A stretch of 10,013 nt of DNA from Candidatus Aminicenantota bacterium (GCA_029880275.1 JAOUOQ010000050.1:1-10013); one strand, 5' to 3'. Counted from the first letter of the stretch, positions 1 through 7,807 are shown. Notes: generated by a model from the sequence alone, not told the origin. Numbers and translations are program-made.

Positions 1-1
1 C

Positions 2-1813
2 CGGGAGATCGAGCTGACCGGTGCCTATATCCGAACCCTGATGGAATCAAAGGGCTTGATAGGGGTCATCCATTACGCCAACTGGAGCGCATGGTGGCAG
101 GCGGGGACCTTCACCAACGCATGGTGGCACAATGTGGTCAGCCTCCTTGCCGAGTCTGCCGGCACCAGCCTGGCAACGCCCGTTTTCCAGACTATAAGAG
201 ACCTTTCCGGGCAATACAGCAGGGGGCTGGGCAAGATGGGTAATTATCAGCAGATGAACTACCCCAGCCCGTGGCCCGGTGGATGGTGGCGCCTAAGAGA
301 TATTGTGGAGTATAATTATTGGGCAAGCATTGGTTTTCTGGAGTCTGCCGCCAGGCATAAAGATATATACCTTAAGAATATGTATCGCATGGCGCAAAAC
401 TCTATCAACAAGGGGAAGACCGAGACCCCCTATGCCTACATCGTTCCCATGACCCAGAGAGACCCCAATACTGCTGCTAAGATGCTCAACATCTTCATCG
501 CCAATGGGGCAGAGATACACCAGGCTGAGGAGCCCTTTGAAGTGGAGAATAAGAAATATCCCGCCGGAAGTTATGTCATTCTCATGTCCCAGCCCTACCG
601 TCCCTTCCTTAAAGATATGCTGAGCCCTCAGGTCTACCCCGACCGAAGGCAATACCCGGATGGACCGCCCGAGTTCCCCTTCGACCTTACCGGCTGGACT
701 CTCAGCTACCAGATGGGAGTTGAAGCTATCGAGGTCACCTTCCCCTTTGAAGCAAAGCTCAAGCTGGCAGAAAAGGCAAAGCCGCCAGCGGGCAGCGTCC
801 ACGGAAGTGGGAATTACTATATTCTAGACCATGCGGTCAGCGACAGCTTCAAAGCCATCAACCGCCTTTTGAAAGAAGGGTTCAAAGTCTCCTGGGCTAC
901 CAAAGACTTCTCTGCCGGCGGTAAGAGCTATCCCGCCGGGTCTATCATTGTATCGGGAGCGGGGATTACCGGCAAGGTGCAATCGCTGGCTAATGAATTT
1001 AACCTTATGATACAGGCAGTGGGGAGTGCTCCCCGCGATGTCCTGAGGCTGAAACCTCTGAGATTGGGGCTTTACCAGCCCTGGATGGGCAATGCGGATG
1101 AGGGGTGGTGTCGGTGGATATTTGACACCTGGGAGTTTCCCTACACCACCATCCATAATGAGGAAATACGCAGCGGCAACCTGAACAGAGACTATGATGT
1201 CATCCTGCTGGCAAGTATGTCACCGCGAAGCATACTCAACGGTTACCCCGAAGGTGCTGTCCCCTCCCAATACGCCGGCGGCATCGGCAACCGAGGGCTT
1301 GCCAATCTCATCCAATTTGTCAGAGAAGGGGGAACTCTGATAACCATTGATAGCTCCTCCGATTTAGCCATCGATTATTTCAAAGTGCCGGTGGAGAACA
1401 TTGTAAGGGATGTGAAGCCGGAGGAATTCTTTTGCCCGGGCACCCTTCTCAGCGTTGAGGTGGATACTACTCACCCCATTGCCTACGGGATGGATAAATT
1501 AGCCACCATCATGTTCTCCCGCAGCCCGGTCTTTGAAATCCCCAAACCAAAGGAAGGGAGCCTTGCAGGAAAAGGAGCCTCCACCTCTTCTCCAAAAGTG
1601 GTGAGCTGCTACCCTCATATCAGCCCGCTGATGAGCGGATGGATTCTGGGAGAGCAGACTCTGTTTAACAAAGCAGCGCTAGTGGAGGCTGATTATGGCA
1701 AAGGGAAGCTCATCATGTTCGGTTTTTGCCCGCAGAACCGCGCCCAGACCCACGGAACCTTCAAGCTCCTTTTCAACTCCCTGTACTATGGTCCGGCGGC
1801 AACATCGCAGTGA
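2..1813 (+). CDS. M14-family zinc carboxypeptidase-like protein with C-terminal GATase-like domain (5' partial)
   Basis: The frame is open to the left edge, so the ATG at 41 is probably internal and the N-terminal part, including the zinc-binding HxxE motif, lies outside the window. 603 residues are visible. Numbering from the first full codon, the region up to about residue 100 resembles the end of an M14 catalytic domain: a Trp-rich stretch, then HNVVSLLAESAG, where E51 (codon 152-154) sits where M14 enzymes carry their catalytic glutamate. A middle domain (about 100-340) has YRMAQNSINKG and PYRPFLKDML segments typical of large M14 proteins. From about 353 a GATase-like alpha/beta domain begins (LGLYQPWMGN, then GLANLIQFVREGGTLI), without an obvious Gly-x-Cys-x-Gly nucleophile elbow, so it is probably non-catalytic. 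Such proteins are usually exported, but no signal peptide can be seen here. An intrinsic terminator follows the TGA stop. Family call is fairly sure; substrate is unknown. Confidence 0.8.
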   Translation, partial: REIELTGAYIRTLMESKGLIGVIHYANWSAWWQAGTFTNAWWHNVVSLLAESAGTSLATPVFQTIRDLSGQYSRGLGKMGNYQQMNYPSPWPGGWWRLRDIVEYNYWASIGFLESAARHKDIYLKNMYRMAQNSINKGKTETPYAYIVPMTQRDPNTAAKMLNIFIANGAEIHQAEEPFEVENKKYPAGSYVILMSQPYRPFLKDMLSPQVYPDRRQYPDGPPEFPFDLTGWTLSYQMGVEAIEVTFPFEAKLKLAEKAKPPAGSVHGSGNYYILDHAVSDSFKAINRLLKEGFKVSWATKDFSAGGKSYPAGSIIVSGAGITGKVQSLANEFNLMIQAVGSAPRDVLRLKPLRLGLYQPWMGNADEGWCRWIFDTWEFPYTTIHNEEIRSGNLNRDYDVILLASMSPRSILNGYPEGAVPSQYAGGIGNRGLANLIQFVREGGTLITIDSSSDLAIDYFKVPVENIVRDVKPEEFFCPGTLLSVEVDTTHPIAYGMDKLATIMFSRSPVFEIPKPKEGSLAGKGASTSSPKVVSCYPHISPLMSGWILGEQTLFNKAALVEADYGKGKLIMFGFCPQNRAQTHGTFKLLFNSLYYGPAATSQ

Positions 1814-1898
1814 TAAACTAAGGGAGAATAATTGGTAGCGCCTATTTAAGGAGAAAAAGGGAGGGAATATAACTTTTCTTTGCTTCTGAAGAGTGCAG

Positions 1899-1938
1899 CC
1901 CTCTTTCTCTTTTGGAAAGGGAGAAAGAGGGTTTTTTA
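1899..1938 (+). terminator. Rho-independent terminator of the M14 peptidase gene
   Basis: A perfect 11-bp stem, CCCTCTTTCTC (1899-1909) with GAGAAAGAGGG (1921-1931), can be extended by a few G-U and A-U pairs to a tiny loop. It is followed at once by six T (1932-1937). It lies 86 bp after the peptidase stop. On the minus strand the hairpin has no following T-run, so it probably serves only the plus-strand gene. Confidence 0.9.
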
Positions 1939-1996
1939 TTGTACGATTAAGATTTTATGCTCCTTTTTAAAAATAAATGGGGAAACTTACGGGATA

Positions 1997-3082
1997 TCAG
2001 GCTACCAGCTCCACCCTGGTTCTTGCCAGCTTGTCGTGCCATCCCTGGTTCTTCGGGTTAACAACGATCCACACAAACCCTAAAAGCAGAACAGCCGCAG
2101 ATATCAGGTATCCAAACCACCTCAGCCAGGCCTTAAAGAAGGTTACCCGCCCTCCATCCTCAGAGACCACCCTAATCTTCATTATCATCTTTCCGATGGT
2201 CTGCCCTGAGCTTCCTGTGAAATAGACATAGTAAGCCATGCTTATGAGCAAAAACACAGCCGCAAAGTGAATGGGCAGATTACGGAGGAGCTGAAGGTAG
2301 TTGACATTGAGCACCCTGACTGAGGAGAAGAGAATCCCTACCCCGATTATCCCCAGTATCAGCAGGTCAAATATGGCCGCCAGCAGACGGCTCTTGGTCA
2401 GTATATCTCTCTCCTCGGCATCCAGATAGTATTCTCTTTCTTCCAAGGAAGGTTGAGGCGGTAGTTTCTCCTCCCTGGCGGAAGTGAGAGGCGGCTCGGG
2501 AGGAAGAGGTTGATACTCATCGAATATCCTATCCAGCTCAATCTTCACATCTTCCCTCTCAACCTCTAAAGGTTTGGGCTTCTCCTCTTCCAAAGGGAAA
2601 AGGGTGGGATGAGGCTCTTTCTTTTCTTCTCCTGGTGGTGGTGTCTCTGATACCTCTTCCTTTATTTCGCTTTCCGGTTCTTCTCGCTCCAGGAGGAGCT
2701 CCTCCCGAATCTCCTTTTCTCTTTGCTTGGAAGCATCCTCCGGCGGCTCCTCCACTCTGGCTTCTGCCTCTTGTTTCTGCGATTTCTCCTGAGCGGCGAG
2801 GAATTTTTTCCTCTCTTGAATTTTCTTCAGCCTCTCCCTTAACTCCGCCTTCCAATCCTTAGGGATGGAGGGGGTTGGCGAAGGTCCTTCCTCAGGTGAA
2901 AAATCCTTCCTGTCGTCTCCCCCCGGTTCCATCTTATATATAGCTCCATAGGGAGGTGTTATGCCCGGCGATTCAGCTTCCTCTTTGAGGGGCTCTTTCG
3001 GCACCTTAGTCAAATCCGCACCACATTCCGGGCATTCAATCGTCCCATCTTCATACTCTTTGCCACATTCAGGACATCTCAT
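1997..3082 (-). CDS. Zinc-ribbon and RDD-domain membrane protein
   Basis: This 361-residue protein has three parts. Residues 1-25 form a short zinc ribbon with two CPEC knuckles (C3, C6, C17, C20). Residues 26-228 are a long charged linker rich in Glu, Lys and Pro, with a likely coiled coil at about 78-145 that starts with DWKAELRERLKKIQ. Residues 229-361 are an RDD domain with R232 and D239 in the first membrane helix (about 233-253), further helices at about 271-288 and 323-343, a GQTIGKMIMKIRVV segment, and the characteristic GWHDKLARTRV ending. RDD proteins are integral inner-membrane proteins of mostly unknown role; some have been linked to ion transport. The ATG is preceded by GAAGGGG about 8 nt upstream. 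The gene is divergent from ftcD and convergent with the M14 gene; no minus-strand terminator is clear. Domain calls are secure, the function is not known. Confidence 0.85.
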   Translation of the reverse strand: MRCPECGKEYEDGTIECPECGADLTKVPKEPLKEEAESPGITPPYGAIYKMEPGGDDRKDFSPEEGPSPTPSIPKDWKAELRERLKKIQERKKFLAAQEKSQKQEAEARVEEPPEDASKQREKEIREELLLEREEPESEIKEEVSETPPPGEEKKEPHPTLFPLEEEKPKPLEVEREDVKIELDRIFDEYQPLPPEPPLTSAREEKLPPQPSLEEREYYLDAEERDILTKSRLLAAIFDLLILGIIGVGILFSSVRVLNVNYLQLLRNLPIHFAAVFLLISMAYYVYFTGSSGQTIGKMIMKIRVVSEDGGRVTFFKAWLRWFGYLISAAVLLLGFVWIVVNPKNQGWHDKLARTRVELVA

Positions 3083-3130
3083 AGAGAATACCCCTTCTTT
3101 AAAATCTCAATGGTTCACGCTGTAACTTTA

Positions 3131-3160
3131 TATACAATACTATCAGATAAAAAGGAGCAA
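3131..3160 (-). promoter_or_regulatory. Possible sigma70-type promoter of the RDD gene
   Basis: Read on the minus strand, TTGCTC (3155-3160) is followed after 18 bp by TGTATA (3131-3136). Both boxes are imperfect and the region is AT-rich, so this is a tentative call. It would give a leader of roughly 40 nt before the ATG at 3082. One TATCWGATA palindrome lies inside its spacer. Confidence 0.3.
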
Positions 3161-3212
3161 TTCAATAAAAAAGGATTATATGATGATTGACATCTTTATG
3201 AACTATCTGATA
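3141..3212. promoter_or_regulatory. Paired TATCWGATA palindromes, candidate operators of the divergent RDD/ftcD region
   Basis: TATCAGATA (3141-3149) and TATCTGATA (3204-3212) are exact reverse complements of each other, and each is a 4+1+4 palindrome. As direct copies, the 11-mers starting with AC differ at one base. Their centres are 63 bp apart, about six turns of B-DNA. Each falls in the spacer or -10 region of one of the two divergent promoter candidates. This is the arrangement expected of a shared regulator, possibly by looping, but no regulator is identified and the region is AT-rich. Confidence 0.35.
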
Positions 3213-3219
3213 TTATAAT
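3187..3219 (+). promoter_or_regulatory. Probable sigma70-type promoter of ftcD
   Basis: A perfect TTGACA -35 box (3187-3192) is followed after 18 bp by TATTAT (3211-3216). A perfect TATAAT overlaps it at 3214-3219 but at a less usual 21-bp spacing. Transcription would start near 3222-3226, giving a leader of about 40 nt that contains the AAGGAGG ribosome-binding site. Confidence 0.6.
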
Positions 3220-3252
3220 TTTTCAGCTTTTAACTGCGTTATTCATTGCCTA

Positions 3253-3259
3253 AAGGAGG
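3253..3259 (+). promoter_or_regulatory. Strong ribosome-binding site that fixes a TTG start for ftcD
   Basis: AAGGAGG ends at 3259. An in-frame GTG begins at 3260, directly against it, which leaves no spacing. The in-frame TTG at 3266 has a 6-nt gap, which is normal. The TTG also gives MKTVIESVPNFSEG, matching the usual N-terminus of the family, whereas the GTG would add two residues. Confidence 0.85.
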
Positions 3260-3265
3260 GTGAGA

Positions 3266-4165
3266 TTGAAGACTGTTATAGAGTCGGTGCCAAACTTTAG
3301 TGAGGGACAGAGGGGCGAAGTCATCTCGGCTATTGTCAACCGAGTAAAGGAAGTGCCCGGGGCGAAAGTGCTGGATATATCGTCCGACCCCGACCATAAC
3401 CGCTCGGTACTCACCATGGTAGGGGATCAGGACTCCCTCAAGGGAGCCATTCTTGGTCTCTTTGAAAAGGCGGTAGAACTCATCGACCTCACCAAGCACC
3501 AGGGTGAGCATCCCCGCATGGGAGCGGTCGATGTAGTTCCCTTTGTCCCCATAAAAGGGGTAACCATGGATGATTGTATCTCTCTGTCCAAGGAGCTCGG
3601 AGAGGAAATCGCCGAGAAGTTCAACATACCTGTCTATTTTTACGAGGAATCTGCCACCAGAGAAGAGAGGCGCAACTTAGCCTATATCCGTAAAGGTCAA
3701 TTTGAGGGTTTCTTTGAAAAGATAAAGCTCCCTGAGTGGCAGCCTGATTGTGGTTCTGCCAAAGTGCACCCCACCGCCGGGGTAGTGGCTGTAGGCGCCA
3801 GGGAGTTCCTCATCGCTTACAATGTGAATTTAGGGACCGACAACCTCGAAGTCGCCTCTAACATCGCTAAGGCAGTGCGGCACATCTCGGGTGGACTCCG
3901 CTATGTCAAAGCCCTGGGGATGACCATGGAGGAGAGAAAGCTTGTCCAGGTTTCTATGAATCTGGTCAATTATAAAAAGACTCCTATTTATCGGGTCTTT
4001 GAACTTATAAGGGCTGAAGCTCGTCGTTACGGAGTCCCCATTGTGGGCAGCGAGATTGTGGGATTAGTGCCCAACGATGCCTTGCTTGGCGCGGCTGAGT
4101 ATTACCTCCAGATAGAAAATTTCTCCCCATCACAGGCTATTGAAAACAGGCTCGCCGAAGAGTAG
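3266..4165 (+). CDS. ftcD: Glutamate formimidoyltransferase
   Basis: The enzyme moves the formimino group from N-formimino-L-glutamate to tetrahydrofolate, giving glutamate and 5-formimino-THF, a late step of histidine degradation that feeds one-carbon metabolism in the cytoplasm. With the TTG start the protein has 299 residues, the usual size of the stand-alone bacterial transferase; the cyclodeaminase domain of the bifunctional animal enzyme is absent. Signatures are VPNFSEG (8-14), DPDHNRSV (41-48), HQGEHPRMGAVDVVPFVP (78-95, with catalytic-type H82) and the second-half segment GAREFLIAYNVNLGT (177-191). It ends in tandem stops TAG TAA and runs convergently into ntrX with a 21-bp gap. No other hut genes are in the window, so it appears to be a single-gene unit. 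Confidence 0.95.
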   Translation: MKTVIESVPNFSEGQRGEVISAIVNRVKEVPGAKVLDISSDPDHNRSVLTMVGDQDSLKGAILGLFEKAVELIDLTKHQGEHPRMGAVDVVPFVPIKGVTMDDCISLSKELGEEIAEKFNIPVYFYEESATREERRNLAYIRKGQFEGFFEKIKLPEWQPDCGSAKVHPTAGVVAVGAREFLIAYNVNLGTDNLEVASNIAKAVRHISGGLRYVKALGMTMEERKLVQVSMNLVNYKKTPIYRVFELIRAEARRYGVPIVGSEIVGLVPNDALLGAAEYYLQIENFSPSQAIENRLAEE

Positions 4166-4186
4166 TAAGAAAGCATCACATGCGGG

Positions 4187-5572
4187 CTATATATCCCTTG
4201 AGGGAGGCTTCTCCCGTATGGGCTCCAGGCCGAGGCTTTTTATCCTCCGATGGAGGGCAGTACGGTCTATCTGAAGGGCTTTTGCCGCTCGGGTGATGTT
4301 GAAATTATTTTCCTTTAATTTTCTCAAAATAAGCTCCCTCTCAAAGTAGTGCCTTGCTTCTCTCAAGGAAGAAAAGGAGTAGAGTTCCCTGTCTTCTCCC
4401 TCAGCCCGACCCTTAAGAGCCATCTCAACTGCCTCTCTGCTAATCTGATGAGAGGGAACCATTATAACCAACCGCTCCACCAGGTTTTTCAACTCCCTGA
4501 CATTGCCGGGCCAACTGTACTGTTGGAGCTGCTTGATAGCTTCGGTGGTTACCTGTTTAGGTTTCTGCCCATGTTCGCGAGAGAAAAGCTCCAGGAAGTG
4601 GGATACCAAAAGGGGCAAATCTTCCAGCCGCTCCCGTAAGTGAGGGACATATAACGGAATAACATTTAGCCTGAAGTAGAGGTCATCCCGGAAGTTCCCC
4701 TTTTTTATCTCCTCTTCAAGATTCTTATTGGTAGCTGCGATAACCCTGATGTCAACCTCTATAGGCTCTCCTCCACCTACTCTCTCGAACCGCTGCTCCT
4801 CCAATACTCGCAGGACCTTGGATTGGGTTTTATAGCTCATATCCCCCACTTCGTCGAGGAAAAGGGTTCCTCCGTCAGCCTGCTCGAACTTCCCCACCTT
4901 ATCGGTAATCGCCCCGGTAAAGGAGCCCTTTACATGACCAAAAAGCTCGCTTTCGATGAGCTCATCGGGTATGGCTGCGCAATTAACCTCCACGAAAGGA
5001 GCTGATGCTCTCAAGCTCGACCTGTGTATAGCCCGGGCCACCAACTCTTTTCCGGTGCCATTCTCTCCGAAGATCATCACCCTTCCGTTGGTGGGTGCAG
5101 CAATCATAATCTGCTCCTTCAACTTCTTCATGGCGTCGCTCTCTCCGACTATAGCATACCTATCCTCTAACTTTGCCTTTAGAAGCCGGTTCTCTTCTTC
5201 CAGCCTCTTTTGTCTCAGGGCATTATTTATCACCAGGAGGGTTTTATCGAGGGAAAGGGGCTTTTCTATAAAATCGAAAGCTCCCAGCTTGGTCGCCCTG
5301 ACAGCCATCTCCACATTGGCATGCCCGGAGATCATAATTATTCCAGCAGGGTAACTACCGGCTTTGAGTTTTTCTAAAATCTGTAGCCCATCGAGGCGGG
5401 GAAGCCAGACATCAAGCATCACCAGGTCGAAGAGCTCCTTCCTGGTCAGTCGCAGACATTCTTCTCCACTGGAGCAGGTCTTCACTGCAAAGCCTTCGTC
5501 TTCCAGAATACCTCTGAGTGAGGAGCAGACTCCCTCCTCATCGTCCACCACTAAAATCTTATCTTTAGCCAT
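4187..5572 (-). CDS. ntrX: NtrX-like sigma54-dependent response regulator
   Basis: This 461-residue protein has the full NtrC-family plan. The receiver (about 5-120) has the acidic pair D10/D11, phospho-acceptor D54, switch residue S82 and K104. The AAA+ sigma54-activation domain (about 142-375) has Walker A GENGTGKE (169-176), the sigma54-contact loop as GSFTGA (216-221, where NtrC has GAFTGA), and Walker B LFLDEVGD (237-244). A C-terminal Fis-type helix-turn-helix lies at about 422-449 (ITRAAKALQIDRTALHRRI). It should activate sigma54 promoters when phosphorylated by NtrY, whose gene ends 27 bp upstream in the same operon. The ribosome-binding site is poor (AGAG about 2 nt from the ATG), so coupling with ntrY translation may matter. 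The name rests on the NtrY partner and domain order; a different NtrC-type regulator is the main alternative. Confidence 0.88.
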   Translation of the reverse strand: MAKDKILVVDDEEGVCSSLRGILEDEGFAVKTCSSGEECLRLTRKELFDLVMLDVWLPRLDGLQILEKLKAGSYPAGIIMISGHANVEMAVRATKLGAFDFIEKPLSLDKTLLVINNALRQKRLEEENRLLKAKLEDRYAIVGESDAMKKLKEQIMIAAPTNGRVMIFGENGTGKELVARAIHRSSLRASAPFVEVNCAAIPDELIESELFGHVKGSFTGAITDKVGKFEQADGGTLFLDEVGDMSYKTQSKVLRVLEEQRFERVGGGEPIEVDIRVIAATNKNLEEEIKKGNFRDDLYFRLNVIPLYVPHLRERLEDLPLLVSHFLELFSREHGQKPKQVTTEAIKQLQQYSWPGNVRELKNLVERLVIMVPSHQISREAVEMALKGRAEGEDRELYSFSSLREARHYFERELILRKLKENNFNITRAAKALQIDRTALHRRIKSLGLEPIREKPPSRDI

Positions 5573-5599
5573 CGCTCTAAATAGTGAGGATTAAGGATG

Positions 5600-7807
5600 T
5601 TATCCCTGCAGGGGCAACTCGATGATAAATTTAGCCCCCCTTGGGTGGTTCTCTTCCACTCGCACAGAACCGTGATGGTCTGATATAATCTTGCTCACAA
5701 TAGACAGACCCAAACCGGTTCCCTTGGGCTTGGTAGAGAAATAGGGCATAAAGAGTTTATCCTTATCATCGGAATTGATTCCATGCCCCTGGTCACTCAC
5801 TATTATTTGCACCCTCTGCGACGAGGGATTGTAGCTGGAACTAATGACAACCTTCCCACTTTCGTCCATCGCCTCTATAGCGTTATCGATCAGGTTGATA
5901 AAGACCCGCTTCATCTGTTCGGGGGCAACCATTATCTGGGGGAGCTGAGGGGAGAATCTTTTCTCTATCTGAATCTTTTTGGTGTTTCCCTCGTAAAGCA
6001 AAAGGGTATCTTCTATTATATGATGAAGATCGCAAAGAACCGGCTTAGGCTCGGGCATCCGGGCAAACTGGGAGAATTCGTCGACCAGAGCCTTCAGTGT
6101 GTTTGCCTCCTGAATAATGGTTCTGGTGCACTCATCTATAATTTTCCCATCCTCCCCTTTCTTTGTGTACTTTTTCTTTATCCTCTCGGCTGATAGCTGA
6201 ATGGGAGTGAGGGGATTTTTAATCTCATGAGCTAATCGCTGTGCTACATCGCGCCAGGCAGCCATCTTTTGAGCCTGGAGCAGCTCGGTCAGCTCATCCA
6301 GCACGATAACCAGCCCAAGATATTTTTGTTCCTTATCTTTAAGTGTGATTAAGCTAAAGGAGAAGGTTGACTTCCTCTGGTCCACCGATAGGGTGAGTTC
6401 GATCTCCATAAAGGGTTCATGGCTCTTCCTCACTTTCTTGATAATCTCCCTGACCTCCTGCAAATGGGGTGCAGAAAAGACCTTTCTGTAATTGACTCCG
6501 ATGAGGTTCCTCCCATCCAGTTTGAGCATTTTGATGCCAGCAGGGTTAATGGTGCTGAGCTCACCACTCTTGTTCAGAGAGATGATCCCAGCAGTTATGT
6601 TTTCTAACAGCGTTTCTATGTAACTCCCCCGTCGCTCCAGCTCAAGGGTGGTTTGCTGCTGCTCTATGTTGGATTGCTCTATTTTCTGTTTGCTGGTCTT
6701 CAACTCCTGGGTCATCAGGTTGAATGAATCGAGCAAAACACCCATCTCATCTCCCGCCCGGCTTTGAATCCGATAATCTAAATTACCGGCGGAGATCTCT
6801 CTGGTCGCCTGGGCTAACTTCTGGATGGGGATGGTGATTCCTTTAGAAAGATATAACCCTAACCAGACTGCCGAGAAGATTATCACCAATGTTATCATTA
6901 AGAAGAGGAAAAGAAAGGAGCTCTTAATATCCTTTCTATGCAGAAGGGTTTGTTGATGGTCCTCCAGATCGCCCTGGAGGGCTCCGGCTTTGACAGCAAT
7001 GGTGGGGCTGATATAAAAGCCAACTACTGCCACCCCATACGGTCTGCCGCCAGAGGCAGAGGAGAAAATGGGAACTCCACTGCGAATGAGCAGACCATTT
7101 CCCATAGGTTCCCTTAAAGAAAATCCCTCTCCTTGTAGAGCTTTTTTTATAAACCCAGGGGGAACATCCTGGTAGAAAGCGAGGGGGATATGGGGATTGA
7201 CAATGGGAGGAATCAACTCCTCCTCACCCAGATAGATGTTTACCAAATCCAGATGGGCATCTTTCAGCAGAGATTTAAGGAAGCGGTCCTGCAGCCAGAA
7301 TTTCTTCTCCAGAAGATTCTCCTTGGTTACATAGGTGCTGATATCCTGAGCAAACTCCTGCGCCCTCTGCTGATAATCGCGAAAATGCTCCTCGGCAATT
7401 TCCATGGCAGAGCCGGTCATGCGAGTGACGGGAGTGCTCAGCCATCTGTCCACACTCTTCAGGATGAGGTCAGAAGCGATTACAAAGAGTAATACGGTGG
7501 GAATAATGGATAGACCAATGAAGCTGATCACCAGTTTGGTCTTAAACTTAGAACCCAGAACTCTCTTTTTCCGCTCAATGTAAAGCTTTATTATGTTTCG
7601 AAACAGAATGATAAGCAGGACAAATACGAGAATGATGTTTACATTGAAGATTACATAAATAAGAACTGTGTTGGCAATGTAAGAAGGGGCGAAGGCGGGT
7701 TTACTCTGCAAATAATAGATTACGGCTGTTAAAGTCAGTATAATAAGGAGTAAGCCGCCTAATATCAGAAACTTATATCTCTTATTTCCTCTTCCACTGC
7801 CATCCAT
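5600..7807 (-). CDS. ntrY: NtrY-like membrane sensor histidine kinase
   Basis: This 735-residue inner-membrane kinase is of the size typical of NtrY. Hydrophobic segments lie at about 13-33, 45-75, 92-113 and 297-320. Residues 114-296 therefore form a large extracytoplasmic region. A HAMP linker follows (about 318-372), then a short coiled coil, a PAS domain (about 393-505), and the dimerisation/phosphoacceptor helix with LAHEIKNPLTP (phospho-H527). The ATP-binding domain has N-box NLIDNAIEA (638-646), G1 DQGHGI (672-677), FSTKPKGTGLGLS (690-702, F and G2 boxes). It should phosphorylate NtrX, encoded just downstream. The ATG has AAAGG about 9 nt upstream and a promoter candidate in the 158-bp gap after lpxC. 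NtrYX is linked in various bacteria to nitrogen, redox and envelope control; the signal here is unknown. Confidence 0.9.
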   Translation of the reverse strand: MDGSGRGNKRYKFLILGGLLLIILTLTAVIYYLQSKPAFAPSYIANTVLIYVIFNVNIILVFVLLIILFRNIIKLYIERKKRVLGSKFKTKLVISFIGLSIIPTVLLFVIASDLILKSVDRWLSTPVTRMTGSAMEIAEEHFRDYQQRAQEFAQDISTYVTKENLLEKKFWLQDRFLKSLLKDAHLDLVNIYLGEEELIPPIVNPHIPLAFYQDVPPGFIKKALQGEGFSLREPMGNGLLIRSGVPIFSSASGGRPYGVAVVGFYISPTIAVKAGALQGDLEDHQQTLLHRKDIKSSFLFLFLMITLVIIFSAVWLGLYLSKGITIPIQKLAQATREISAGNLDYRIQSRAGDEMGVLLDSFNLMTQELKTSKQKIEQSNIEQQQTTLELERRGSYIETLLENITAGIISLNKSGELSTINPAGIKMLKLDGRNLIGVNYRKVFSAPHLQEVREIIKKVRKSHEPFMEIELTLSVDQRKSTFSFSLITLKDKEQKYLGLVIVLDELTELLQAQKMAAWRDVAQRLAHEIKNPLTPIQLSAERIKKKYTKKGEDGKIIDECTRTIIQEANTLKALVDEFSQFARMPEPKPVLCDLHHIIEDTLLLYEGNTKKIQIEKRFSPQLPQIMVAPEQMKRVFINLIDNAIEAMDESGKVVISSSYNPSSQRVQIIVSDQGHGINSDDKDKLFMPYFSTKPKGTGLGLSIVSKIISDHHGSVRVEENHPRGAKFIIELPLQG

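Noticed and set aside
126..141. TGGCAC resembling the -24 half of a sigma54 promoter
   Set aside because: It lies inside the M14 coding region and has no GC of a -12 element at the right spacing.
1880..2083. Open frame starting with TTG after the M14 gene
   Set aside because: It runs through the intrinsic terminator and antisense to the RDD gene, has a badly spaced ribosome-binding site and no recognisable protein features.
4171..4183. Short hairpin GCAT-CAC-ATGC between the ftcD and ntrX stops, followed on the minus strand by TTTCTT
   Set aside because: A 4-bp stem and a broken T-run are too weak to call a terminator.
4194..4205. Near-palindrome TCCCTTGAGGGA inside the 3' end of ntrX, near the convergent ftcD end
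   Set aside because: The stem is 4-5 bp, it lies within the ntrX coding region, and no T-run follows on either strand, so it is not a convincing terminator.
4956..5354. 132-residue open frame antisense to ntrX, and similar long frames antisense to ntrY, M14 and RDD genes
   Set aside because: They overlap strongly supported genes with intact motifs and show only biased shadow composition.
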